Notes under the pieces: model-generated
Database searches by the model: none
What the model saw: the letters and a program-made list of their open reading frames with translations, nothing else
What the model was told of the DNA's origin: nothing
Part shown: positions 1 through 8,576 of the stretch, in pieces
How the letters are laid out: each line of letters opens with the position of its first letter
Numbering within the stretch: position 1 is the stretch's first letter
Source: VXNE01 sp965206615
GTDB lineage: Bacteria > Pseudomonadota > Gammaproteobacteria > Pseudomonadales > Azotimanducaceae
Length of the DNA stretch: 64,000 nucleotides
Assembly (NCBI GenBank): GCA_965206615.1
Contig: CBDBKI010000005.1
Span: 1,984,001-2,048,000, forward strand
Direction of reading: 5' to 3'
Program-made: the position numbers and the translations under genes

Positions 1-872
1 GCGATGGCCTTGCCGTAGGTGGCGAGGTCCGGCGTGATGCCGTAGTACTCCTGGCAGCCGCCGTAGGCGATGCGGAAGCCCGTGACGACCTCGTCGAAGC
101 ACAGCAGCACGTCGCTCTCCGCGCAGACGGTCCGCAGGCCCTGGAGGAAGTCGCCGGAGTCGAGGCGCGGGTGGGAGTTCTGCGACGGTTCGACGATGAC
201 CGCCGCCAGTTCGTCCCGGTGCTCGCGGATCAGCTCACAGGCGGCGTCGTTCCGGTACGGCAGGACCATCATGGTCTCGTCCCGAATGGCGTCGGGGATG
301 CCCTTGCCGACGCTCATGCCGATCGGCTCGGACCGCGGGCTGTTCGGATTGGCGTGAATCAGCGCGTAGTCGTGGGCGCCGTGGTAGGAGCCGGCGAACG
401 AGGCGATCTTCGGCTTGCCGGTGAAGGCCCGGGCGGCGCGCATCGCGTACATCGTCGCTTCCGTGCCGGTGTTGCAGAAGACGACCTTGTCGGCGCAGGG
501 CGAGGCCTCTTCCACGAGTTCGGCGAGTTCGACCTGTAGCGCGTTGGGGATGCCGAAGTGCCATCCGTTCTCGAGCTGGGCTGCGAGTGCGGCCGTGACC
601 GCTGGCGGGCGGTGGCCGAGGACGCACGGTCCGAACCCCATGGTCATGTCGATGTAGGTGTTCCCGTCGACATCGGTCATGGTGCCGCCGTCGGCGGAGT
701 CGATGTAGATCGGGTGCGGCAAGCTCACCGTTTCGACGACTTCCTGCGACAGCGTTTCCGCTCCCCGCGACTTGACCGCTGCGGACTTCCGCGTGCGCTC
801 GATCAGCTTGCGGCGGACCGCCTGGGACCGTTCCCCTTCCAGGATGCGTTGCTTGGCTTCTTCGGCTTGCAT
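1..872 (-). CDS. Class-III aminotransferase, glutamate-1-semialdehyde aminomutase-like (partial)
   Basis: The C-terminus lies beyond the left edge; about 290 residues are visible from an ATG at 870-872. The protein belongs to the PLP-dependent fold-type I class-III aminotransferases, closest in style to glutamate-1-semialdehyde 2,1-aminomutase. Visible signatures are a cofactor-phosphate loop NTGTEATM, the segment SYHGAHDY, and DEVVTGFR, which carries the aspartate that contacts the pyridine nitrogen. The catalytic lysine is expected just after the last visible residues (GKAI) and is cut off. The gene diverges from an acyl-CoA synthetase, so catabolism of an amino compound is as likely as tetrapyrrole synthesis. 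The family assignment is firm; the substrate is unknown. Confidence 0.88.
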   Translation of the reverse strand, partial: MQAEEAKQRILEGERSQAVRRKLIERTRKSAAVKSRGAETLSQEVVETVSLPHPIYIDSADGGTMTDVDGNTYIDMTMGFGPCVLGHRPPAVTAALAAQLENGWHFGIPNALQVELAELVEEASPCADKVVFCNTGTEATMYAMRAARAFTGKPKIASFAGSYHGAHDYALIHANPNSPRSEPIGMSVGKGIPDAIRDETMMVLPYRNDAACELIREHRDELAAVIVEPSQNSHPRLDSGDFLQGLRTVCAESDVLLCFDEVVTGFRIAYGGCQEYYGITPDLATYGKAI

Positions 873-1029
873 GTCTTACCTTTGTCGGAGTGAGAAACGG
901 CGCGTAGTGTATTGGAGATGCGGGCCGATGGGCCATCGAGCCCGGCTGCGCGCTGAATTCGACACGGGCCTGCACGATCCCGTCGCGTGCGGCGTCGGCG
1001 GACCGGCCAGACGGACGGGGGGAGACCAG

Positions 1030-2574
1030 ATGTATCCAGGCAAGTGGGCGCGCATCAGCCCGGACAAGCCGGCGGCGATCCAGTCGGAGACGGGTGCGGC
1101 GATGACGCACCGGCAACTCGACGAGCGCTCCAATCGGCTCGCCCGGCTCATGTGGGAGCGGGGGCTCCGGCCGGGCGACCACGTCGCGCTCTTCACGGAC
1201 AACGATCTGCGCTTCTTCGAAGTCATGTGGGCGGCGCTCCGCTCGGGGCTGTACGTGACGCCCGTGAACCGCTATCTCACCGCGGACGAGGCCGGATACA
1301 TCGTCGACGACTGTGACGCGAAGCTCCTGGTGGCGTCGGGCGGACTGGCCGCCGTGGCGGCGGATCTCCCGGCGCGGACGCCGAAGTGCGAGACGTTCCT
1401 TGCGTTCGGTGGCGCCGCTGCCGGGTTCGAGGACTACGAGGCGGCGCTCGCGGGCCATCCCGCCGAACCCCTCGCACGGGAGCCCCTCGGCGCCGTCATG
1501 TTCTACAGTTCCGGAACGACGGGTCGGCCGAAGGGCGTCAAGCATGCACTGTCCGGCGCCCTGGTCTCCGACGACAACGCCCACCACCGGTTCCACGAGT
1601 CGCTCTGGGGCTTCGGCGCGGACACGGTCTTCCTGTCCCCGGCGCCCCTCTACCACGCGGCGCCGGGGATGCTGTCGCTGTCGACGCAGGCGCTCGGGGG
1701 GACGGCGGTGGTCATGCCCAGGTTCGAACCCGGGGCGGCGCTCGACGCTATCGGGCGCTATCGCGTGAACCGCAGCCAATGGGTGCCGACCATGTTCATC
1801 CGGATGCTGAAGATGCCGGAGGACGAGCGGCTCGGGTACGACCTCTCGAGCCACCAGGTGGCGATCCATGCGGCCGCCCCGTGTCCGGTCGAGGTGAAAC
1901 AGCGGATGCTCGACTGGTGGGGGCCGATCATTCACGAGTACTACGCGGGCACGGAGGCCAACGGGTCCACGCACGTCGGCCCGGAGGAATGGCTCGCGCA
2001 TCCGGGCACGGTCGGCAAGCCCATGGGCGGCGAGATCCACATCTGCGACGACGCGGGGAACGAGCTGCCGACCGGGGAGGCCGGAGTGATCTACTTCCAG
2101 CAGGAAGGCCACTTCAACTACCACAAGGACGCCGAGAAGACGCGCAGGGCCGAGCACCCGGACCGCCCGGACTGGACGGCGCTCGGCGACATCGGCTACC
2201 TCGACGAAGACGGCTATCTCTACCTGGTCGAGCGCAAGTCCTTCATGATCATTTCGGGTGGGGTCAACATCTATCCGCAGGAGACGGAGGACGTCCTGGT
2301 CGGCCACCCGCGGGTGCTCGACGTGGGGGTGATCGGCGTGCCCGATCCGGACATGGGGGAGGAAGTGAAGGCCGTCGTGCAGTTGCTGGCGGGGGTCGAG
2401 CCGGGACCGAGGGTCGAGGCGGAACTGATCGCGTACACCCGCGAGCGCCTCGCGCACTACAAGTGTCCGAAGAGCATCGACTTCGTCGACGAGCTGCCCC
2501 GGCTGCCCACGGGCAAGCTCTACAAGAGCCGGCTGCGCGAACGGTACTGGCCGGCGGACGACGGTGAGGTGTAG
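1030..2574 (+). CDS. Acyl-CoA synthetase (ANL superfamily AMP-binding enzyme)
   Basis: 514 residues. It should activate a carboxylic acid to an acyl-adenylate and then to an acyl-CoA in the cytoplasm. The P-loop-like signature YSSGTTGRPKG sits near residue 159, and motifs YYAGTEANG, the adenylate-hinge region GDIGYLDEDGYLYLVERK, and a C-terminal PTGKLYKSRLR with the expected catalytic lysine follow. The ATG at 1030 is chosen because GGGGGGAGA stands just upstream; the open frame extends further but runs through the divergent intergenic region. An SDR follows after 30 bases in the same direction, so the two probably form an operon. The acid substrate cannot be read from the sequence. Confidence 0.9.
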   Translation: MYPGKWARISPDKPAAIQSETGAAMTHRQLDERSNRLARLMWERGLRPGDHVALFTDNDLRFFEVMWAALRSGLYVTPVNRYLTADEAGYIVDDCDAKLLVASGGLAAVAADLPARTPKCETFLAFGGAAAGFEDYEAALAGHPAEPLAREPLGAVMFYSSGTTGRPKGVKHALSGALVSDDNAHHRFHESLWGFGADTVFLSPAPLYHAAPGMLSLSTQALGGTAVVMPRFEPGAALDAIGRYRVNRSQWVPTMFIRMLKMPEDERLGYDLSSHQVAIHAAAPCPVEVKQRMLDWWGPIIHEYYAGTEANGSTHVGPEEWLAHPGTVGKPMGGEIHICDDAGNELPTGEAGVIYFQQEGHFNYHKDAEKTRRAEHPDRPDWTALGDIGYLDEDGYLYLVERKSFMIISGGVNIYPQETEDVLVGHPRVLDVGVIGVPDPDMGEEVKAVVQLLAGVEPGPRVEAELIAYTRERLAHYKCPKSIDFVDELPRLPTGKLYKSRLRERYWPADDGEV

Positions 2575-2604
2575 CATCGCCGCGCTCGAAAAGAGGCCTT
2601 CCTC

Positions 2605-3372
2605 ATGAGTGACATGTTCGACCTCGACGGCCGGGTTGCGGTCGTCACCGGCGGCAGCAGGGGCGTCGGCCGGATGATCGCGGAGGAGTTCGTGCGGCGC
2701 GGCGTGCGCACCTACATCACCGCGCGCCACGCCGACGTGTGCATGCAGACGGCCGCCGAACTCGCGGAGTTCGGAGACTGCATCGCGGTCCCCAACGACA
2801 TGTCGACGCTCGACGGCATCAAGGCCCTCGTCGACGCGGTGCGTGCGCGCGAGACCGGGCTCGACATCCTCGTGAACAACGCGGGGACCGGCTGGGTGGC
2901 GACGTTCGACAACTTCCCGGAGAAGGGCTGGGACAAGACGTTCAACGTCAACCTGAAAGGCGCCTTCTTCATGACGCAGCAGTTCGCGCCTTTGCTGCGG
3001 GCCGCGGCGAGCCGGGAACGGCCGGCGAAGGTCATCAACATCTCGTCCATCGACAGCATCTACGTGCCCGACGACGAGTCCTACTCGTACGCCGCGAGCA
3101 AGGCGGGCCTCAACCACCTGACGCGCCGCCTGGCCAAGCGGCTGGCTCCGGAACACATCCACGTCAACGCCATCGCTCCGGGAGCGTTCGTGAGCGACAT
3201 GAACGTCATCGCGCGGGACGAGCCCGAGCGGATCGAGGCGTTCGTACCCGCCGGACGCATCGGCCGGCCGGAGGACATCGCCGGGACGGTCGTGTACATG
3301 GCGTCCCGCGCCGGGGACTACCTCCTCGGGATCACGCTCGCCGTCGACGGAGGCGTCACGCACGCCCTCTAG
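2605..3372 (+). CDS. Short-chain dehydrogenase/reductase (classical SDR)
   Basis: 255 residues, the usual size of a classical SDR oxidoreductase. It has the nucleotide-binding glycine motif TGGSRGVG near residue 16, NNAG in the middle, the catalytic serine in NISSIDS, and the YAASK catalytic Tyr-Lys pair near residue 162. The end, GDYLLGITLAVDGG, is the usual C-terminal tetramer region. The sequence style is close to gluconate 5-dehydrogenase-like and FabG-like enzymes. It lies 30 bases behind the acyl-CoA synthetase, so it may oxidise or reduce a hydroxy intermediate of the same pathway; that link is inference. Confidence 0.9.
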   Translation: MSDMFDLDGRVAVVTGGSRGVGRMIAEEFVRRGVRTYITARHADVCMQTAAELAEFGDCIAVPNDMSTLDGIKALVDAVRARETGLDILVNNAGTGWVATFDNFPEKGWDKTFNVNLKGAFFMTQQFAPLLRAAASRERPAKVINISSIDSIYVPDDESYSYAASKAGLNHLTRRLAKRLAPEHIHVNAIAPGAFVSDMNVIARDEPERIEAFVPAGRIGRPEDIAGTVVYMASRAGDYLLGITLAVDGGVTHAL

Positions 3373-3457
3373 CCGGACACCCTGCTGGCCCGGCTCTGCG
3401 CTGGGGCCAAAGGCGGCGCCCCAGGCGACGGCTTTGGTGGCGAGCGTCGCGGCTGTC

Positions 3458-3475
3458 GGCCGCCGCTTGGCGGCC
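3458..3475. other. Short perfect hairpin between SDR and DUF3604 genes
   Basis: A 7-bp GGCCGCC/GGCGGCC stem with a GCTT loop in the 170-bp gap after the SDR stop codon. No T run follows, so it is not a typical intrinsic terminator; it may be a 3'-end stabilising or pausing hairpin. Confidence 0.4.
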
Positions 3476-3542
3476 CGGCGTGCTTGTCTGCTACCTTGTG
3501 GCCGATCAGGTCAGGGAGTGCGCCCGGAGGTCGTCCACGCAG

Positions 3543-5426
3543 GTGTCCGCAACGATTCGATCCATGCTCTGCCCGGCAACGGTCGCGATGGCGCTCGCGA
3601 TGCCGTCGCCGGTTGCCGCCGCCGAGACGAAGCTCCTCTGGGGCGACACGCACCTGCACACGTCGTACTCGTTCGACGCGTTCCTGAACAACAACCTGAG
3701 CGTGGACCCGGATTACGCGTACCGGTTCGCGAAGGGCATCCCGGTCATGCACCCGTACCACCGGGCGTGGATGCGGCTGGAGGAACCGCTGGGCTTCCTG
3801 GTGGTGTCCGATCACGCGGAGTTCATCGGAGCGATACGGAGCATCTACGTCGACGGGCTGCCGCGGGAGGATGTGGGCATCGTCGAGTCGATCCGCAACT
3901 GGTACGCGACCCGGCAGCTCCGTGGGATGATCGACGATGGGCAGGGGCCCGCGTTCTTCCGGGGCATCCTTCCGCCCGGCTCGGATCCGCGCGAGACCGC
4001 CCGGATCTGGGGCGACCGTTCGGGCGGGGCGCTTCCTGCTCCGCCCCCGGGCGTGTTTCGCGCGGCGTGGGGCGAGATCGTGGACGCCGCGGAGAAACAC
4101 TACCAGCCAGGGGCCTTTACGAGCATCATCGGCTGGGAGTGGACCTCGACGCCGGGTGGGGCGAACCTGCATCGCGTTGTGCTGACCGATGCCGGAGCCG
4201 AGCAGGCGCGCAGTTTCCAGCCGGTATCGTCTGCCCAGAGTCCGTATCCCGAAGACCTCTGGGCCTGGCTCGAAGAGACCAGCGCCGCCACCGGTGCCCG
4301 TTTTCTCTCGATCCCCCACAACTCGAACGTCTCCAAGGGCATGATGTTCCCGGACATCACCCTGCGCGGCGCGCCCGTGGACGCTGACCACGCCCGGGCG
4401 CGGATGCGCTGGGAGCGGATCATGGAGGTCACCCAGATCAAGGGCGACTCGGAGACGCATCCGTTGCTGTCGCCGGACGACGAGTTCGCCGATTTCGAGA
4501 CGTTCCCGTTCCACCTGCAGGGCGACAGCCAGGAGTACCTTCCCGAAGCGGGCGACTATGCACGCTCGGCCCTCGGGCGGGGGCTGGCACTCGGGGCGGC
4601 CATCGGGATCAACCCGTTCCAGTTCGGGATGATCGGCTCGACGGACTCCCACTCGGGACTCTCGACGACCGCCGAGGACGATTTCGGCGGCAAGATGGCC
4701 ACGGACTCGATTCCGGAAACCAAGGACCAGGTCGTCACCTCGGGCGCCGGGACGGGTTGGACGATGTCCGCATCGGGTCTGGCGGCGGTGTGGGCGGAGG
4801 AGAACACTCGCGAGGCCATCGTCGACGCCATGCACCGGCGTGAGACTTACGGCACCAGCGGGTCACGCATCCGCGTGCGCTTCTTCGGCGGCTGGGAGTT
4901 CTCCGGGACCGACCTCGAGGCGGAAGATGTCGCGGCGGCAGGCTACGGGAAGGGGATGCCGATGGGTGGCGAGCTCGGGACGGCGCCCGATGGCGGCGCG
5001 CCCCGGTTCCTCGTGGTGGCGCACAAGGATCCCGCCGGGGCGAACCTGGACCGGGCGCAGGTGGTCAAGGGCTGGCTCGATGCGGACGGCGCCACGCACG
5101 AGCGGGTGTTCGACGTGGCCTGGTCCGGGGAACGGCAGCCGGGCGCCGACGGCAAGCTGCCGGCGGTGGGGAGCACCGTGGACCTCGAGACGGCCCGGTA
5201 CGCGAACTCCATCGGTGCGGTGACCCTGTCGACGCTATGGGAGGACCCGTCCTTCGAGGCGGGGGAGCACGCCTTCTACTACGTCCGGGTCATCGAGATT
5301 CCTACCCCGCGCCATACGCTCTACGACGCCCTGGCGCTGGACAGGGACGCACCGGACTATGGCCCCTCGACCATCCAGGAGCGGGCGTATACCTCGCCGA
5401 TCTGGTATCGGCCGCCGGCGGAGTAA
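3543..5426 (+). CDS. DUF3604 family protein, secreted PHP-like metal hydrolase
   Basis: About 627 residues. The DUF3604 family resembles the PHP phosphoesterase fold; expected metal ligands are visible in GDTHLHTSYSFDAF, VSDHAEF and GSTDSHSG. Two starts are possible. The GTG at 3543 lies 12 bases after GGAGG and gives a signal peptide with an N-terminal arginine ending PSPVAAA; the ATG at 3564 would shorten it by seven residues. I prefer the GTG because of the ribosome-binding site. A periplasmic or outer location is likely. Family members are common in marine heterotrophs but have no well-defined substrate. It is followed by a decayed TonB receptor. Confidence 0.87.
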   Translation: MSATIRSMLCPATVAMALAMPSPVAAAETKLLWGDTHLHTSYSFDAFLNNNLSVDPDYAYRFAKGIPVMHPYHRAWMRLEEPLGFLVVSDHAEFIGAIRSIYVDGLPREDVGIVESIRNWYATRQLRGMIDDGQGPAFFRGILPPGSDPRETARIWGDRSGGALPAPPPGVFRAAWGEIVDAAEKHYQPGAFTSIIGWEWTSTPGGANLHRVVLTDAGAEQARSFQPVSSAQSPYPEDLWAWLEETSAATGARFLSIPHNSNVSKGMMFPDITLRGAPVDADHARARMRWERIMEVTQIKGDSETHPLLSPDDEFADFETFPFHLQGDSQEYLPEAGDYARSALGRGLALGAAIGINPFQFGMIGSTDSHSGLSTTAEDDFGGKMATDSIPETKDQVVTSGAGTGWTMSASGLAAVWAEENTREAIVDAMHRRETYGTSGSRIRVRFFGGWEFSGTDLEAEDVAAAGYGKGMPMGGELGTAPDGGAPRFLVVAHKDPAGANLDRAQVVKGWLDADGATHERVFDVAWSGERQPGADGKLPAVGSTVDLETARYANSIGAVTLSTLWEDPSFEAGEHAFYYVRVIEIPTPRHTLYDALALDRDAPDYGPSTIQERAYTSPIWYRPPAE

Positions 5427-5462
5427 CGGGCACGGCGGAGGTGGCGTGCCGCGGATTGCGGC

Positions 5463-6862
5463 TTGGGCAATCGGGAACATGGGCCGGCACGGCACGGCAC
5501 GGCGGTTCTCCTCGCCGCATTTTCGCTGGGTGCGCTGACGGGCGCGGCAGAGACCGACGGAGCCGCGGTGGACGACGCTGCGGGAACCCTCGAAGTCGTT
5601 ATCGTCACCGGGACCTGGATCCCCGGTACACCGGAGGATGCGCCGCTTCCGGTCACCCGGATCACGCGCGACGAGTTGCGCGAGGAGGGTTCCCCGGGGC
5701 TCGTCGACATCCTGCGCAACCTGTCGTTCAGCCAGGGCGCCGACGGCGAGTCCGACCAGTACGGATCCCGGACCGGGGCGGACCGGGCAACCGTGAACCT
5801 GCGCGGGCTCGGGCCGAGCCGCTCGCTCGTGCTGCTGAACAGCCGGCGCATGCCCTTCTCGCCGGGGTCGATTCCGGACCAGGCGCAGCTCGTCGTGGAC
5901 GTGAACCTGCTGCCGGAGGCCGCCCTCGAGCGTATCGAGGTGCTGTGCGAAGGGACCGCCGCAACCTACGGCTCGGATGCCATCGCCGGCGTGGTCAACT
6001 TCATCACCAGTGCGGACTTCGAGGGCATCGAGGGCGAGGTCCGCCACAGGACGATCGCCGACTCGGACGGCGACAGCCGCGTGAGCCTCGTCGCCGGCCG
6101 CGCGTTCGGAGGGCGCGCGGGTCATGTCGTGACGTCTCTCGGTTTCGCGAGCCGGGCGCCGCTCGCGATGGGCGAGCGGGACTGGGCGGTACGGCCCCAT
6201 GCCAGGACGTGGCGTGGATCAACGGTCGCCACTACGGCCAGGAAGGGCCCGTGCGGGGCTATCCGCGCCGCTCCGCGACCGAGCGCGCCGTGGTCCAGAT
6301 GGAGGGCGACTGGGGCTCCGCGTCGTGGAGCGCGGCTTTGACGCTGGCCGAGGCACGGCGGCTCGAGGAGGACGGCGACGGTCTCGACTACCGCAGCGTG
6401 CGTGCGCACCTTGGCCTCGACGGCTACGAGTGCGAGGCGCTGGTGCCGAACCGGTACGACGCGGCCGGGCGGCTGGATTTCGACTGGGAGACCCTGCGCG
6501 ATCACGCCGGGCAGGGGCCGTGCGGCTACTGGATCCCGTTCTCCGGCGCGAGTACTCGGAGGAGACCGGTCCGCGAGGTGGCGCGTTGCAGGATCTGGAA
6601 CGCTATCCGTGCCGCGGAGGCCCGACCATCACGGAGTGCAGTTCCGGGCGCACCGGTGTCTTCATCTACCTCCCGCCTGGCTACGACGCCGAGGCCGACC
6701 GCACGATCTACGCCCTGTTCGGCGAGGCCGCGCTGCGACGCCACGGTCTGGAACGCCACCGATCGCGACCCGCCGCGGATGTACCGCCAGCTCAACTACG
6801 ACCCCCTCGCCCACAACCCGCTCGGCCGCATGATCGAGGTGGGGCTGCGCCGAACCCTGTAG
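5463..6862 (+). pseudogene. TonB-dependent receptor, frameshifted and internally deleted
   Basis: This was an outer-membrane TonB-dependent receptor. The first frame (to about 6195) holds a signal-like stretch (VLLAAFSLGALTGAA), a TonB-box-like segment EVVIVTG and the plug domain including NLRGLGPSRSLVLLNSRR and YGSDAIAGVVNF. Coding then moves to a second frame (DVAWINGRHYGQEG, about 6200-6550), to a third (TGVFIYLPPGYDAEADRT), and back to the second for the typical end NPLGRMIEVGLRRTL. The total is about half the usual 800-1000 residues, so part of the barrel is deleted as well. The start is also damaged: the ATG at 5479 is out of frame but would match if one GGCAC unit of a tandem repeat were removed. 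Confidence 0.85.
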
Positions 6863-6937
6863 GGGCGACCCTTGTGGTCGCCCGTCCCGGAGTCGTGCAA
6901 GCTGCAGGAACGGGACGGGACAAGCCCGTCCCCTACA
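6858..6937. repeat. 80-bp palindromic repeat bounded by TGTAGGGG/CCCCTACA
   Basis: Begins TGTAGGGGCGACC, contains a first hairpin (GGGCGACC/GGTCGCCC) and ends with a second one (GGGACGGG/CCCGTCCC) and CCCCTACA. Its first TAG is the stop codon of the preceding TonB pseudogene. A second complete 80-bp copy is at 42946-43025; partial or expanded copies are at 18514, 36531 and 47038. Confidence 0.85.
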
Positions 6938-7025
6938 ATGCCCGCGCTGGGACCGTGCACGAGTGTCGCCCAGGGATGTGGGCGAATTCGAGGACGGGAC
7001 GCCACGAGGGCGTCTCCTGCAGGCG

Positions 7026-7433
7026 TCAGAACAGTTCCGTGAGCGCTTCTTCGGGGCTGATGGCCCGGATCGGGGAGCGCTGAAAGTCCCTTCCGTTCCT
7101 GGTGACGATGTTCTGAGCACCACACGCGCGTGCCGCCGCGACCTGCATGGCATCTTCGAAGTCGGCCATGGGTAGGCCAGCGGCGTACCGTATCGCGTCC
7201 GTTCCGGTTTGGGCGACTTCGATGAACCGTGTCAGCTCGACGATGAAGTCACGCGCGCCGGATCCATCGAGCGCGGGCCTCACCAGGTAGTAGAAGTTGG
7301 AGACGGTGTGCCACGCGATGAACGCGCGGGGGCCGCCGTACTCGAGCCGGTCGACGATCTCGGCGGCGGGCTCGGAGTGGGGGCGTCTATCGAGTGCGAG
7401 ATCGATGAGTACGTCGGTGTCGATCAGGATCAG
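7026..7433 (-). CDS. PIN-domain ribonuclease toxin (VapC-like)
   Basis: 135 residues in the frame that begins with CTG at 7431-7433. The PIN signature ILIDTDVLIDLAL gives the N-terminal acidic residues, DFEDAMQ in the centre adds more, and TRNGRDF near the end completes the usual quartet region. Toxins of this family cleave RNA. No ATG, GTG or TTG exists at the proper N-terminus; the first ordinary start (GTG at 7283) would remove the N-terminal active-site aspartate. The CTG overlaps the antitoxin's TGA stop (CTGA), exactly where ATGA coupling would be expected. It is either a rare CTG start or an inactivated start codon. Partner gene: 7430-7651. Confidence 0.8.
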   Translation of the reverse strand: MILIDTDVLIDLALDRRPHSEPAAEIVDRLEYGGPRAFIAWHTVSNFYYLVRPALDGSGARDFIVELTRFIEVAQTGTDAIRYAAGLPMADFEDAMQVAAARACGAQNIVTRNGRDFQRSPIRAISPEEALTELF

Positions 7434-7651
7434 AGGTACTTCTCCTTCAGGGCGGCATATCGCGCGTCATCACCATCCGACGGCAGAAACCGTCCGCGCC
7501 ATCGTGACGAAAACGATGGACTGTCTTCCCGGACGGCCGCCCACAGCGACTGCTCGACGACCGACGACAGCGAGACGCCGCGAGACCGTGCGTAACGCTT
7601 CGCCAACGGGAGGACCTCCGCGTCGACCGTCACGGTGAGTTTTCTCTTCAT
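7430..7651 (-). CDS. Antitoxin of PIN-type TA module (DUF6364-like)
   Basis: 73 residues starting with an ATG at 7651. The N-terminus KRKLTVTVDAEVLPLAKRYA is a short beta strand followed by a helix, as in ribbon-helix-helix-type antitoxins of the DUF6364 group; the C-terminus is the charged segment expected to bind the toxin. The stop codon overlaps the presumed toxin start by CTGA, so the two are translationally coupled with the antitoxin first. Upstream (7652-7753) a short AT-richer segment, GTATACGTGTACC/GGAGTATACG, contains related TATACG half-sites that may be an autoregulatory operator. The DNA-binding role is family knowledge, not shown here. Confidence 0.78.
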   Translation of the reverse strand: MKRKLTVTVDAEVLPLAKRYARSRGVSLSSVVEQSLWAAVREDSPSFSSRWRGRFLPSDGDDARYAALKEKYL

Positions 7652-7753
7652 GCGCCGGTGTGCGTATACGTGTACCTGAGAGGAGTATACGTATCGTGGT
7701 ATCGCGCCACCACCCCGTGGCAGCTGGTTGCCGGATTCTCGGGCTTGACCGCC

Positions 7754-8464
7754 TCAGCGCCAGAAGTACCCGTTACCCGTCGCCCGGTAGCTGCGCAGGA
7801 AGACCTGCTCCATCTGGACGCCCCGTTCCGCGAACTTCGCGCCGAGGGCGAGGTGGTTCGGATCGTTGGCGTGCTTCTCGGTGGCTGCCATGTCGGTCGT
7901 AACCATCACGAACACCAGGTCGCCGGTCTTGAGATCGAACTCGCGGGCGGCGTCCGCCGTCGCCAGGCCGCCGGTGTAGATCAGCGTCTCCGGCTCCTCG
8001 CGCCAGCAGTAGTCCGCATGGCCGCCGGAGAGCTCGATGAACGCGGCCCGCATCGCCTCGTCCGGAAAATGCATGCCGAGGAGGGTGACGATGGCTCCTG
8101 CCGCGCCCTCGCCGCCGTCGGCCTCTGCCCGCGCCCACCAGCCGTAGTCGGGGATGTCCTCGAACAGCGCGCTCATCACCATGCGCTTGGTCACCCTGCG
8201 CTCGCCCATCGTCCGCTGCAGTTCGGCGTGGGCCGGCCGCTCCTGGTGTTTCTTGATGCTGCGCGCGCCGCGCGTGTAGCGTTCGAAGACAAGGACGTTG
8301 CGCTCGTCCTCGAGATTCACGGCGGCGGCATAGGCCGAGGTCTCCGGCTCGCCTTCCCAGGCATCGCGGGCGCGCCTGTCCCAGATGTCGATCCAGCCGT
8401 CCATGGTGACGTTCTCGGGTCGGATCTGGAACTCGACGATGGCGGTCAGGGGCGCGTCGGACAT
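7754..8464 (-). CDS. ABM-like dimeric alpha/beta-barrel protein (two-domain)
   Basis: 236 residues, ATG at 8464 preceded by CGGAGACC. The N-terminal half (TAIVEFQIRPENVTMDGW through NVLVFERYTRG) looks like an antibiotic-biosynthesis-monooxygenase/ferredoxin-like barrel. The C-terminal half (GDLVFVMVTTDMAATEKHAN) resembles a second degenerate copy. Such proteins are often cofactor-free monooxygenases or quinone-modifying enzymes, but no catalytic residues can be assigned. It is transcribed away from a CYTH-CHAD gene over a short intergenic region that contains a perfect palindrome. The fold call is moderate; the function is unknown. Confidence 0.6.
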   Translation of the reverse strand: MSDAPLTAIVEFQIRPENVTMDGWIDIWDRRARDAWEGEPETSAYAAAVNLEDERNVLVFERYTRGARSIKKHQERPAHAELQRTMGERRVTKRMVMSALFEDIPDYGWWARAEADGGEGAAGAIVTLLGMHFPDEAMRAAFIELSGGHADYCWREEPETLIYTGGLATADAAREFDLKTGDLVFVMVTTDMAATEKHANDPNHLALGAKFAERGVQMEQVFLRSYRATGNGYFWR

Positions 8465-8533
8465 GGCGGTCTCCGGGAGAGATGGGGGGTGAGCGCAGAG
8501 GGTCCATTGAATCGATCGACCGGTCAAGGTCGC

Positions 8534-8552
8534 CGCGTTGACTGTCAACGCG
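8534..8552. promoter_or_regulatory. 19-bp perfect palindrome, candidate operator
   Basis: CGCGTTGAC-T-GTCAACGCG is a perfect 9-bp inverted repeat with one central base, followed by another CGTTGAC half-site (to 8557). It lies between the divergent genes 7754-8464 and 8577-10133, where a repressor could control both. No regulator gene is adjacent. Confidence 0.5.
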
Positions 8553-8576
8553 TTGACGGTCCCGGGCGCGTCCCCT

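Noticed and set aside
235..3363. Very long minus-strand open frame of 1042 codons
   Set aside because: It is a shadow of the acyl-CoA synthetase and SDR genes in GC-rich DNA: arginine-, histidine- and valine-rich with no domain signature, and it lies antisense to genes with clear motifs.
3458..3475. Intrinsic terminator after the SDR gene
   Set aside because: No T run follows the stem.
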